In this document: positions 56,317 to 64,000 of the stretch, one piece after another
How the letters are laid out: each line of letters begins with the position of its first letter
How positions within the stretch are numbered: the first letter of the stretch is position 1
Assembly: GCA_031771865.1 (NCBI GenBank)
Contig: JASISA010000042.1
Location: forward strand, 1,791,501-1,855,500
Reading direction: 5' to 3'
DNA: 64,000 nt
Origin: Nothophaeocryptopus gaeumannii
Lineage: Eukaryota > Ascomycota > Dothideomycetes > Mycosphaerellales > Mycosphaerellaceae
The notes under the pieces: generated by a model
The model's database searches: none
What the model saw: only the letters and a program-made list of their open reading frames with translations
What the model was told of the DNA's origin: nothing
Translations under genes and position numbers: made by a program

Positions 56317-57768
56317 TCACCTCTTCGCCCCGAAGTCAATCTTCCTAGCCACTCCGTCCCCTCTACTCTCCCCTCCTCCAGGGACCTCTCCACCCCTCCT
56401 CGTCAAATCCTCACCCATAGTCTCACGCCCGCCCCCTTTCCTCGGCAGATCCTGCAGCCTCGAAGGCCTCGGCGCACTCGTCCAGAACTCATGCTCCAAC
56501 ACCCCTTCAGCATCCAACCTCTTCCTAGGATCCAAAATCAACATCTTCATCAACAAATCCACTCCTATTTCTCCAATCGCCCGAAACGTACTCAACCAAT
56601 AATCCCTACTCCTCAGCTCATACTTCTCTTCGGGTACGATGTAATTCGGTAACGTCTCTACGCCAGGCCAATTCTTCTCTGTCGGTGTCCCCACTTTCTC
56701 ACATATCAGCTTAATCATGGCCATTTCCGACTCCGGCCATGCGCGGAATAAAACATCTCGCGCGATGAGTTCGGCGAAGACGCAGCCGCATGACCAAATA
56801 TCGACTGTGGCGCCGTAGTGGCGGGCTTGGTAGAAGAGTTCCGGGGGGCGGTACCAGATTGTGATTGTTTGAGCCGTCATGGGTTGGTATGGATCCGCAA
56901 ATGAGCGGGCGAGACCGAAATCTGCAAGTTTGATTTCGCCGTTGGAGGCGATGAGGAGATTGTTGGGTTTTATGTCGCGGTGGAGGATGAAATTTTGGTG
57001 GCAGAACCAGACGGCGCGCATGAGCATGAGCATCCAGGATTTGATGTCTGCGGGTGTGTAGGAGATGTTCTGCGTATCTTGGATGAGTTTCAGAAGATCT
57101 CCTTGGGGAAGCTGTTCGAGCACGAGATTGAGGTTTTGGCCTTTAGTAGAGAAGACGGCGTAGAGTTTGATGATGTTGGGGTGGTCTAGCTCTTGAAGGA
57201 ACTTGATTTCGCGGAGAGAGTCATAGCTTATGCCGAACTCTTTTGCTTCTGCTCCTATTTTGATCTTCTTTATGGCGACCAGTTGTGTAGGGTCGGATTT
57301 GAGATGTGCGGAGAAGACGTCGGCGTATTGTCCGCTACCCAGCTTCTTCCCCTTCACGTATTTGTTCCTTTCGGCGAAGTCGAGCTGCTCGGCGAGGTCG
57401 GCGATGACATGGCCGTTCGGGGCGGGCGAAGAGGGCACTGAGCTGCCATTCTCGAGCTTGACGCGCTTGAAAGGTGGCTCCGGAGGCACGTCCAGTGCCG
57501 GAGACTTGATCATGTTGGCGGAGAAGGCGGGCGGGGGCGTGGAGGGAGTGGAAGCGGCAGCCTTACCATCCCATTTTGGGAGGATTGCCTTCGAGGTGCT
57601 GGAGTCCGCTCGGGGGTGCTCAGAAAGAGTGCCGTGTCTGTGAGGTGGAGCAAGTGAACTTGATTGTCTGGCATGTGAAGTCTGCCTGAGGCTTCGATGA
57701 TTTGCGGCGCTCGGAAGTGTCGAATGCGACTTCCCTGCATTGAACTTCGCTCCTACCCATCGATCCAT
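56317..57768 (-). CDS. CDK7/Kin28-type cyclin-dependent kinase (TFIIH CAK)
   Basis: Single exon, 483 residues. After a long Ser/Pro-rich N-terminus (1-135) the kinase domain starts: GSGQYADV Gly loop (144-151), catalytic Lys168 in VAIKKIK, SYDSLREIKFLQEL in the place of the C-helix, HRDIKPNN (263-270), DFG (283-285) and TIWYRPPE. The order and LADFGLARSFADPYQPMTAQ fit CDK7/Kin28 better than CDK1. CDK7 in TFIIH phosphorylates RNA polymerase II CTD Ser5 and activates other CDKs. A disordered Arg/Gly-rich tail follows. Its start is only 79 bases from the divergent mS41 gene. Confidence 0.92.
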   Translation of the reverse strand: MDRWVGAKFNAGKSHSTLPSAANHRSLRQTSHARQSSSLAPPHRHGTLSEHPRADSSTSKAILPKWDGKAAASTPSTPPPAFSANMIKSPALDVPPEPPFKRVKLENGSSVPSSPAPNGHVIADLAEQLDFAERNKYVKGKKLGSGQYADVFSAHLKSDPTQLVAIKKIKIGAEAKEFGISYDSLREIKFLQELDHPNIIKLYAVFSTKGQNLNLVLEQLPQGDLLKLIQDTQNISYTPADIKSWMLMLMRAVWFCHQNFILHRDIKPNNLLIASNGEIKLADFGLARSFADPYQPMTAQTITIWYRPPELFYQARHYGATVDIWSCGCVFAELIARDVLFRAWPESEMAMIKLICEKVGTPTEKNWPGVETLPNYIVPEEKYELRSRDYWLSTFRAIGEIGVDLLMKMLILDPRKRLDAEGVLEHEFWTSAPRPSRLQDLPRKGGGRETMGEDLTRRGGEVPGGGESRGDGVARKIDFGAKR

Positions 57769-57847
57769 TCACTTATATCCTCAACTCCTGCATGTGACGG
57801 CCAAACTCCCTCATCTGGGCCACGCTACTTTTTTACTATACTCGACA
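57769..57847. promoter_or_regulatory. Bidirectional promoter between CDK7-like kinase and mS41
   Basis: Only 79 bases separate the start codons of two divergent genes, so they must share promoter sequence and have very short or overlapping 5' UTRs. No specific factor site was identified. Confidence 0.6.
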
Positions 57848-58630
57848 ATGGCGCTCAAACGGCCCACCGCCCTCCTTTTCCTCCCTTCTCCACTCCGCTC
57901 CACCACCTGTCTCCAATGCCGTTCCCTCCACAAAGGCAACAAAGTCCAGCGCCCCATTCCGCGACCGACACCTTTCGTTCCGGACGTCAATGCTTTCATG
58001 ACCCTCATCGGCCGAGATATGTCCAAGCACGCATCCAAGATTCCCTCCTGGGAAGCGCTTTTCACACTTTCATCCGAACAACTTAAGGACTCCGGTCTAG
58101 AACCCGCACGCGCACGGAGATATCTACTTTGGTGGAGAGAGCGATTCAGGCAAGGCGTATATGGAGTTGGCGGGGATGTCAAGCATGTCAAGGACGGCAA
58201 GGCGGAGTTGAGAATTGTGGAGGTGGAGAAGAGAGCAAGAGAAGGTGCAGCAAGCAGTCCGGCTACATTGACAAAAGATGAGGGATATGTGAAAATGATC
58301 TCTAATGTGCGGCCGAAAGTGATTGAGGAATTGGAGGCTGCTGGGAGTGATGGAGAGCAGAAGACGAAGAGCACTATTTTGACAAGACTTGCGCCGCCTC
58401 CCAAAATTGCGGATAAAGACATCGTGAGGGTGAAAGGGACGAAGATTGTGATGGGTACCACGATTGGAGGGACAGGGATTGAGTATGTCAAAGGACACCA
58501 GGGCGTTGCGGTTTTGAAGGTCAAGGATGGGCTGTGGGAGCAAAGAAGAGGACATAAGGTTGATGGTGGTGAGAGACGAAGAGCGGAGGTCAGGGCGAAG
58601 AGAGCGGCGGCCGAGAGGAAGGGTCGGTAA
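57848..58630 (+). CDS. Mitochondrial small-subunit ribosomal protein mS41 (IGR domain, Fyv4-like)
   Basis: 260 residues, single exon, first ATG at 57848. The N-terminus MALKRPTALLFLPSPLRSTT is rich in basic and hydroxylated residues without acids, a mitochondrial presequence. The IGR motif is present: VNAFMTLIGRDMSKHASKIP, then SWEALFTLSSEQLKDSGLEP and RARRYLLWWRERFRQG. The IGR motif defines Fyv4/mS41, a protein of the mitochondrial 37S subunit. A lysine/arginine-rich C-terminus ends the protein. It is longer than yeast Fyv4, as usual in filamentous fungi. Confidence 0.9.
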   Translation: MALKRPTALLFLPSPLRSTTCLQCRSLHKGNKVQRPIPRPTPFVPDVNAFMTLIGRDMSKHASKIPSWEALFTLSSEQLKDSGLEPARARRYLLWWRERFRQGVYGVGGDVKHVKDGKAELRIVEVEKRAREGAASSPATLTKDEGYVKMISNVRPKVIEELEAAGSDGEQKTKSTILTRLAPPPKIADKDIVRVKGTKIVMGTTIGGTGIEYVKGHQGVAVLKVKDGLWEQRRGHKVDGGERRRAEVRAKRAAAERKGR

Positions 58631-58945
58631 AAACGCAACTCGCTGGGCAGAAATATCAGACTGTCAAGCAATGCATAACGCTTGTGGATCTATGCGAGCA
58701 TCGAAGCAGACAATGCGCCCATTGCACCAGTGTCCTGCCGACAATCGACGCACCCGTGCTCAGTGCTGGGTGTGGTTATTATCACGCGGAAGTCTGCTTG
58801 GCGGATATCACCTTTACAGTACGACCACTCAGCACGTAGACCAAAGATCTGGACGACGCAAAGGGTATTGAGCCTTCGCTACATTCTGAAAATGTACAGA
58901 TGCAATGTATATCAGCAGGCAAGCAATGCCCTCTCACTGTGAGAT
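58631..58945. other. Intergenic, no gene seen
   Basis: 315 bases between convergent mS41 and dehydrogenase genes. Confidence 0.5.
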
Positions 58946-60174
58946 CTACCAAATCAACACACTCTTAATCACACTCCCATCCTCCATGACCTTCTTCGCC
59001 GCCTCATGCTCCTTCACAGGGTAATTCTTTAACATCTTCTCCACCGGCAAAATTCCATCTTTACACCACTGCACCAATTCCGGCAAAGCCTCCGCAGGAT
59101 CTCGGTCTCCCTCAATTACACCCACCAACCGTCGTCCATTGACCATATGCGTCAAGAGGTCCAACTCCAGCTTCCCTCCAACTGGTTTTACGCCGACTTG
59201 CAGCAGTGTGCCGTTCTTTTGGAGTGCCTCCATACAAGCCTGCATAACCCCAATACTCGGCGTCGTATCGAGAATATGACTACACCCCAATCCCTCCGGC
59301 GTAAGTTCCTTCAAAGCCTCCTGAAGCGTCTTCCCAGCTCCCTCCAACGCCTCCTTGGAAGAAAGCAATCCTTTCGTCGCACCGTGCTCCGCTGCTAATT
59401 CGATTCTTGAAGGTACAACGTCCACGGCGATGATGTTTTTCACGCCGTTGTTTTTCGCTGCGCAGATTCCGGAAAGACCGACGCCTCCCAGCCCGATGAC
59501 TGCTACGACGTCGTCTGGTCCGCAGTGCCCCACATGCGTGATCGCCCCAGCGCCAGTCATGATTCCACATCCAAGGGGGGCGTACAACTTCAATTCCTCC
59601 GCATCCTTAACCAGTCTCGTTACGTTCGCCGCACATGAGACCTTTACCGGAGCCGGGGAAGCGAAAGAAGATTGACCGAAATATCCTCCACCGAAGATTT
59701 TGGATTTGTCGGATGCGAGACAGAAAATGGGTTCATTGGCCATGAGGGTGACGGCTGCATGGTCTACGCAGTAGGCTGGATGGCCGGTTGTGCAGTATTT
59801 GCATTTGAGGCAGGCTGCTGCGGAGAGGATTACCAGGTCGCCGACTTCGTATCCTTTTTGCTTTATGGCTTCGGATCCAAGCTTTAGGATGCGGCCGGCG
59901 CCTGGGAAAATGTGAGTAAGAATTCGGATGGGATTGGAGGGAAACGAGCTGATTGATCCTGACCTTCATGGCCCAACACGCGAGGATAAATTCCTCCGTA
60001 TCCGGAAATGTCTGTATGACAGACGCCCGTGGCAATCATTTCGACAAGGGATTCGTCCTCCAATGGCTCCCTCGTGAGAAGGTCCTCGAATCTCCATGTA
60101 TGCTGATCGTAGGCGACGATTCCCTTGGAAGGAATCGTATATTCGACGTTGGTTGGCTTGGTGAGTGAAGACAT
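58946..60174 (-). CDS. Zinc-dependent alcohol dehydrogenase (MDR, aryl/benzyl alcohol type)
   Basis: Exons 60174-59964 and 59901-58946 (phase 1; GTCAGG donor, CCCAG acceptor), 388 residues. Catalytic zinc ligands lie in GVCHTD and the GHEG that is completed by splicing; the structural zinc lobe has the four cysteines of CLKCKYCTTGHPAYC; the NAD(P) motif is GLGGVG. GYFGQSSFASPAPVK and the late VNGRRLVGVIEGDRDP region resemble aryl-alcohol dehydrogenases. It would interconvert an alcohol and aldehyde with NAD. An in-frame ATG at 60306 could add 44 residues, but MSSLTKPTNVEYTIPSKGIV fits the usual cytosolic start. Confidence 0.9.
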
Positions 60175-60306
60175 CTTGAATGTGTTTGGAGAGAATGTGT
60201 TGGCTTCGAATGACCTTGATGGATCAGCTGTTACAGTAGACAGCGCACGAAGACCAATCCTTTGGGAAAAGGTGAGGTCCAGTAGCTCGGTTGTATTCTT
60301 CGTCAT

Positions 60307-60858
60307 AGTTTGGATCGCCTGGTGTGTGTGACGTGCGGGGATTGTTCTAGATCCTACCAAACTACTGCAATGTCCTTTCTGCCGACCTCCGCACCACCTA
60401 CGACAACACCTACCCCTATGATCGGATCAATAAAGAAATTTGAACGAATTGACAATACAACTATCTTAAAAGCGAACAGCTTCAACGCATCGACGTGGAG
60501 ATGAAGGACTTCATCAAACATCGAAAATATGCTTCAATGAAGCGCTCTAACCCTACTGGCGCTCAAACGCAGTGCTGCCAGCATGCGTAGCGTACGCAAG
60601 AAGTCAGATGAAGGTTGTAGTACTGTTCCGACTGACCAGTAAGTATCAAGAACAATATGTCGTTCGTTGCAAAGTACCAGACGATCGGCTTGGGATTCAG
60701 CTGAAGGCGTCAACCACGAGAACGAAAACGATAGGTATGCTGTTTACCTTGATCAGGCAGCCCAAAAAATTGGAAAGCAACGTCCTCTCCCTAAGTGACT
60801 TACAGAGAGATATATCTGCAAGAAACACTATTAAAAAAACTTTCAGTTGCTTTCGAGA
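60307..60858. other. Intergenic, no gene seen
   Basis: Upstream region of the dehydrogenase and of a possible small ORF; short frames only. Confidence 0.45.
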
Positions 60859-61137
60859 ATGGGCATTGAGACCCTCTACATCACCGACCGTCCTGCATTC
60901 GGGCTCTCAAATATGGGTAGTTTCGATAGTTTGTCAACTTCTGAAAAGGCCATCATTTGGCTCTGCATCCCTTTTAATTGGGTTTGTAACATGATCGAGG
61001 AACATAAAGAACGCATGCGAAGAAACAAGAGCACTTTTGGCTTCACTTACCTTGAGATCATCGGCCTAGCTCTCATCTCTCCTTGGTTTTGGGCCTACGG
61101 CGTGGCCCAAAGGCATTCCTCGAACATCCGGAAATGA
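60859..61137 (+). CDS. Small hypothetical protein with a membrane-like segment
   Basis: 92 codons from an ATG at 60859 (MGIETLYITDRPAFGLSNMG). Two hydrophobic stretches are visible, EKAIIWLCIPFNWVC and YLEIIGLALISPWFWAYGVA, with a charged middle. No family recognised. It could be a fragment of a longer gene; adjacent sequence is decayed. Confidence 0.35.
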   Translation: MGIETLYITDRPAFGLSNMGSFDSLSTSEKAIIWLCIPFNWVCNMIEEHKERMRRNKSTFGFTYLEIIGLALISPWFWAYGVAQRHSSNIRK

Positions 61138-61246
61138 TGGTATCGGTTCGGGCGGCGTCTGAATGTTCGCGTAGTATCGTTGTCGCACGGGAGAGAACGG
61201 AAAAGGCAGGCAGCAGAGTGAGAGAAACCGCCATCATCCGTTTTGG

Positions 61247-62051
61247 ATGCTACCCGGAGAATTGAGAGATCGAATATACGGAGTTGCACTTCCAACGGAT
61301 GTCGTCCCCAATCCCTCCCATTCGAGGAGTTGGCAGCTGCGACTTGAGCCTGCAGGGGTTTTGAAGGATCAAATATCAGTGAGCTACCTGGGACAGAGAT
61401 CCCAAGAGGCAGTCAGACTGCGATGGGCCAAGACGTCGCAGAAGTAAGCCGTTTCTGGCGCAAAGAAGCATTGCGCTCCATCTACCGGTAGAATTGCATC
61501 GTAACCGACTCGCATATCTGCATTTCAATGGAAGTTGGCTCCAACCAGCGAAAGCGTCTCTAGGCTGGCAGTCAACCACAAGTTTCAGACAGAAATATAC
61601 CCCAATTTTCAGGACCCGACCACCCCCGATGATGTCGTCTCTCAGACTGCTCATTGTCGACCAAGTGTCCTGCCGTCATGCGGTGGCAAGCTCATCAAAA
61701 GTGATCCAACATCGACAAGTTATGTACCTACCGGACTTGGAGAAGCTTGTTGTGCAGCTTGTGAGAGAGATGAATAACATCGCCGGGCAGGAGTATGAAT
61801 TGTGGGATTGTCGGATTTGTTGGATGAAGGTCAATCGAAATGTGCAGATGATGAGGGAACAGCTGGAGTGGTAGCAGGCTCGGACGAGGTTCGATGCGAA
61901 GAAACGGAAGAACGTGGTGAGGGCTAAGGATATGCTTGATATCATTGAGGGTTGCAGGAAAGCGCTGAAGGTTGACCTTGAGAGATCAGTGGCAAGTCGC
62001 ACTTGGGCTGGTATCAAAACCTCTTCAAGAGAGGAATATGCACGGAAAATG
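61247..62051 (+). pseudogene. F-box-like domain protein relic
   Basis: MLPGELRDRIYGVALPTDVV at the start is the LPxELRxxIY pattern of fungal F-box-like proteins. The frame stops at 61447; related text continues in another frame (VSRFWRKEALRSIYR, RNRLAYLHFNGSWLQPAK), then LPDLEKLVVQLVREMNNIAG and CRICWMKVNRNVQMMREQLEW up to a TAG at 61872-61874, after which the same frame is still protein-like to about 62051. Several stops and shifts mark a pseudogene. Confidence 0.55.
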
Positions 62052-62464
62052 TAAGATTTCTTCAAACAGGAGAGGTCGTATTAACATCCTTGCCATCGCC
62101 CCTGCCACCGAGTGTATCCGATCCCTGTCAAACCCATCAACCTTTCCGAAAACAACCATTTCGCTTACCGGATATCAGCACAACGGATCTCCATCAAGGC
62201 AATCCACGTGAGGCATTCCACGCCTGTTTCATGCACATTGGCGTGTGCCGCATAAACAAAAATGCAAGTCTCATCAGATCTCTTGCGTGGACTGCTCGGT
62301 TCGCAGGTCGCCGCTTGTCGCGTGCTTTGTTCGATTTTGAGGCTCCCCTGATTTTTTGTCACGCCATATATGACACAGGTAATATGCTGCACGCGCACAC
62401 TTTTGTAATGCATGGAGGCGCGAGGAGCTTTAAGGCGGCCGGTGGGAGATGAGGGTGAGAGGGA
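62052..62464. other. Intergenic, no gene seen
   Basis: 413 bases upstream of the protoglobin gene; no supported feature. Confidence 0.45.
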
Positions 62465-63572
62465 ATGGCGCTCCCGATTCTCCACGAGACTTTCGAAGAG
62501 GCACTTGACGATTCGCATACCATGGCTTCTTCTCTTCCGCGAGGAATGGAACATGTCGACAGGCGGGAGCTCTTCACTTCGCTACCAGCGAGAGTACATT
62601 ACTTGCACCAATTTTTGGAATTCGGGCCCGGTATGCTCGGCCACTGTCATTCGAAAGCTCGCTGAAGCTGACCTGTTACAGATGATGTCGAGGCTCTTAT
62701 CGACGGCCGAAAGTACATCAAGATGGTAATACCTGCGATCGTCAACATGGTGTACAAAAAGCTCCTCAAACACGACATCACGGCTCGAGTGTTCTCCAAC
62801 CGCGATAGCCGAGACGAAGAGGATCCGGAGATATTCATCAAGGAAAAGAGCAGTGCAATTCAGAACCGAAAGATGTTCTTGCGATGGTACTTGACAAAGC
62901 TGAATTCAGACAACAAAATTTGAAATTTGGGAGTACCTGGACAAGGTAGGCTTGATGCACGTCGGATTGGGGCGCAAGAATCCTCTGCATGTCGATTACA
63001 TCTTTCTTGGAGCGTGTCTGGGATACATTCAGGATTCGATGATGGAAGCGATCCTTTCACATCCGCGACTGCACCTGCATCGGAAAATTGCAATCGTGAA
63101 GGCCATCGGTAAAGTCATCTGGATTCAGAATGATTTGCTCGCCAAGTGGCACATGCGGGATGGAGACGAATACCTCGATGATGCCGACCAGGAAGAGATT
63201 GCTGCAGAAGCCCAGGAGCCGGAGGGCTACCTGCAGGGAAAGAAGATCCTTGGAGACGACACATCGAGTACGAGTGGCAGCGACGCGGCTTCTGTTAAGA
63301 CATCCTCAAGTGGCAAGACGAGTCTGGGGCGAAACGTGGATGATGTCGAAGCGGAGAACATGAGGTGTCCCTTTAATGGGTTGACGATGGGCGAGCAAAG
63401 AGCGGCAAAGACTAGGCCGACCATGAAGGAGTTCTTGAAGGAGAGCAAGCATCAGAAGACGCCACCTATGCCGACCGGGATACCAAGGTTGCATCTAGTC
63501 GATGGGAAGACGGTCTGTAAGGAGAAATTGGACCCAGATCCGTTTGGGTTGGGAATAGGACGGGCGTTATAA
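62465..63572 (+). CDS. Protoglobin / globin-sensor domain protein, one-base frame break
   Basis: Exons 62465-62630 and from 62682 (phase 1; GTATGC donor, TTACAG acceptor). MEHVDRRELFTSLPARVHYL, GRKYIKMVIPAIVNMVYKKL, ENRKMFLRWYLTKLNSD-like and WEYLDKVGLMHVGLGRKNPL are the conserved blocks of fungal protoglobins; His in LMHVGLG is the expected proximal heme ligand. At about 62915, in a run of four A, the frame must lose one base to pass from LNSDN to KFEIWEY; as written it ends at 62923. The rest (IQDSMMEAILSHPRLHLHRK, VIWIQNDLLAKWHMRDGDEY) and a Ser-rich tail run to 63572. The family binds heme and gases; fungal roles are little known. Probably an assembly error or a recent lesion. Confidence 0.82.
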
Positions 63573-64000
63573 TGAGTGCGGGAGGCTGAGCAGCGCGTGA
63601 TGCGTTGTACATGAAAGCGTGCAGTGTGATAGAACGCTGAAAGAGACAGCTTGATGATCATGGTCCCCAGTCTTGTAATACATGATATTTGATGGGAATT
63701 GCTTGAAAGTTGATTGGAACGGGAGAGATCGGGAAAGCCCACCTGCGTGAGTGCCAAGGCGCAGTGCCAAGCCTCGATGGTGTTCAACTTTCACGCGTCT
63801 CCGCTCTCACCATCAACAACCAACTACAACAGCATCATTATCACCACCACCACTCTTATGAACCGTTTCCACTACCGCCGAGTGGCTGACTAAAGAGGCT
63901 TATACAACACGTATCCCACTCGACAGCATTTTGTCGTCCAATACCCTTGGCTGAACAGCGAGGGCACCTCGATGCACGAGCTTGCGTGACCCGGCCATGG
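63573..64000. other. Right edge, no gene seen
   Basis: 428 bases after the protoglobin gene. No supported feature. Confidence 0.45.

Noticed and set aside
57811..58671. 286-codon minus-strand frame over mS41
   Set aside because: Antisense of the IGR-domain gene; low-complexity Ser/Leu content and no motif.

Overview
The window is nuclear DNA of a filamentous ascomycete, most likely a dothideomycete. The support is genes with short GT-AG introns (about 50-120 bases, CTAAC/CTGAC-type branch sites), fungal families (DUF1749 hydrolase, CBM18-GH18 chitinase, DHA1/DHA2 transporters, fungal protoglobin), and transposon relics with TpA-rich, stop-riddled sequence like that left by repeat-induced point mutation (RIP). 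The species cannot be named from sequence alone. No rRNA, tRNA or CRISPR was seen.

Layout. 1-24 kb is mostly housekeeping: a SAM methyltransferase, LSM6 and TRM112 (divergent pair), a NEDD8/SUMO-type protease, a GNAT acetyltransferase, a mitochondrial-type hypothetical protein, a CobW/ZNG1 GTPase, a small glycine-rich stress-like protein, a DUF1749 hydrolase, eIF3m and a nuclear hypothetical protein. It is interrupted by a broken ubiquitin-like gene and by a 367-bp solo LTR with a perfect 5-bp target duplication inside an older TpA-rich relic. 24-31 kb is accessory and decayed: a stop-riddled ORF, a small secreted protein candidate, remains of a fungal multi-membrane protein and a chitinase with a frame break. 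31-39 kb holds RRS1, a DHA1 transporter with one frameshift, and relics of a 5-oxoprolinase and of a RidA-flavin amine oxidase fusion.

39-49 kb is the most unusual part. On the minus strand lie an intact six-exon DHA2 transporter, a complete animal-type nitric oxide synthase (oxygenase plus flavodoxin/FAD/NADPH reductase in one 1094-residue model) and a secreted seven-exon multicopper oxidase. Splice phases were followed base by base for all three and every exon joins in frame.

49.3-54.1 kb is one DNA transposon with 38-bp terminal inverted repeats (right end doubled), an integrase-type DDE transposase and two accessory ORFs. It is peppered with an ACTCG(C/T)A motif. Beyond it lie a six-cysteine small secreted protein and a glycosidase relic, then housekeeping genes again (CDK7/Kin28 kinase and mitochondrial mS41 from a 79-bp divergent promoter, a zinc alcohol dehydrogenase), an F-box-like relic and a protoglobin gene with a one-base frame break.

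Functional reading. NOS would make NO from arginine, and a protoglobin 17 kb away is a possible NO/O2 sensor; that link is inference. Several conserved genes carry single-base frame breaks, some in homopolymers, so assembly error must be separated from real decay before calling them dead.
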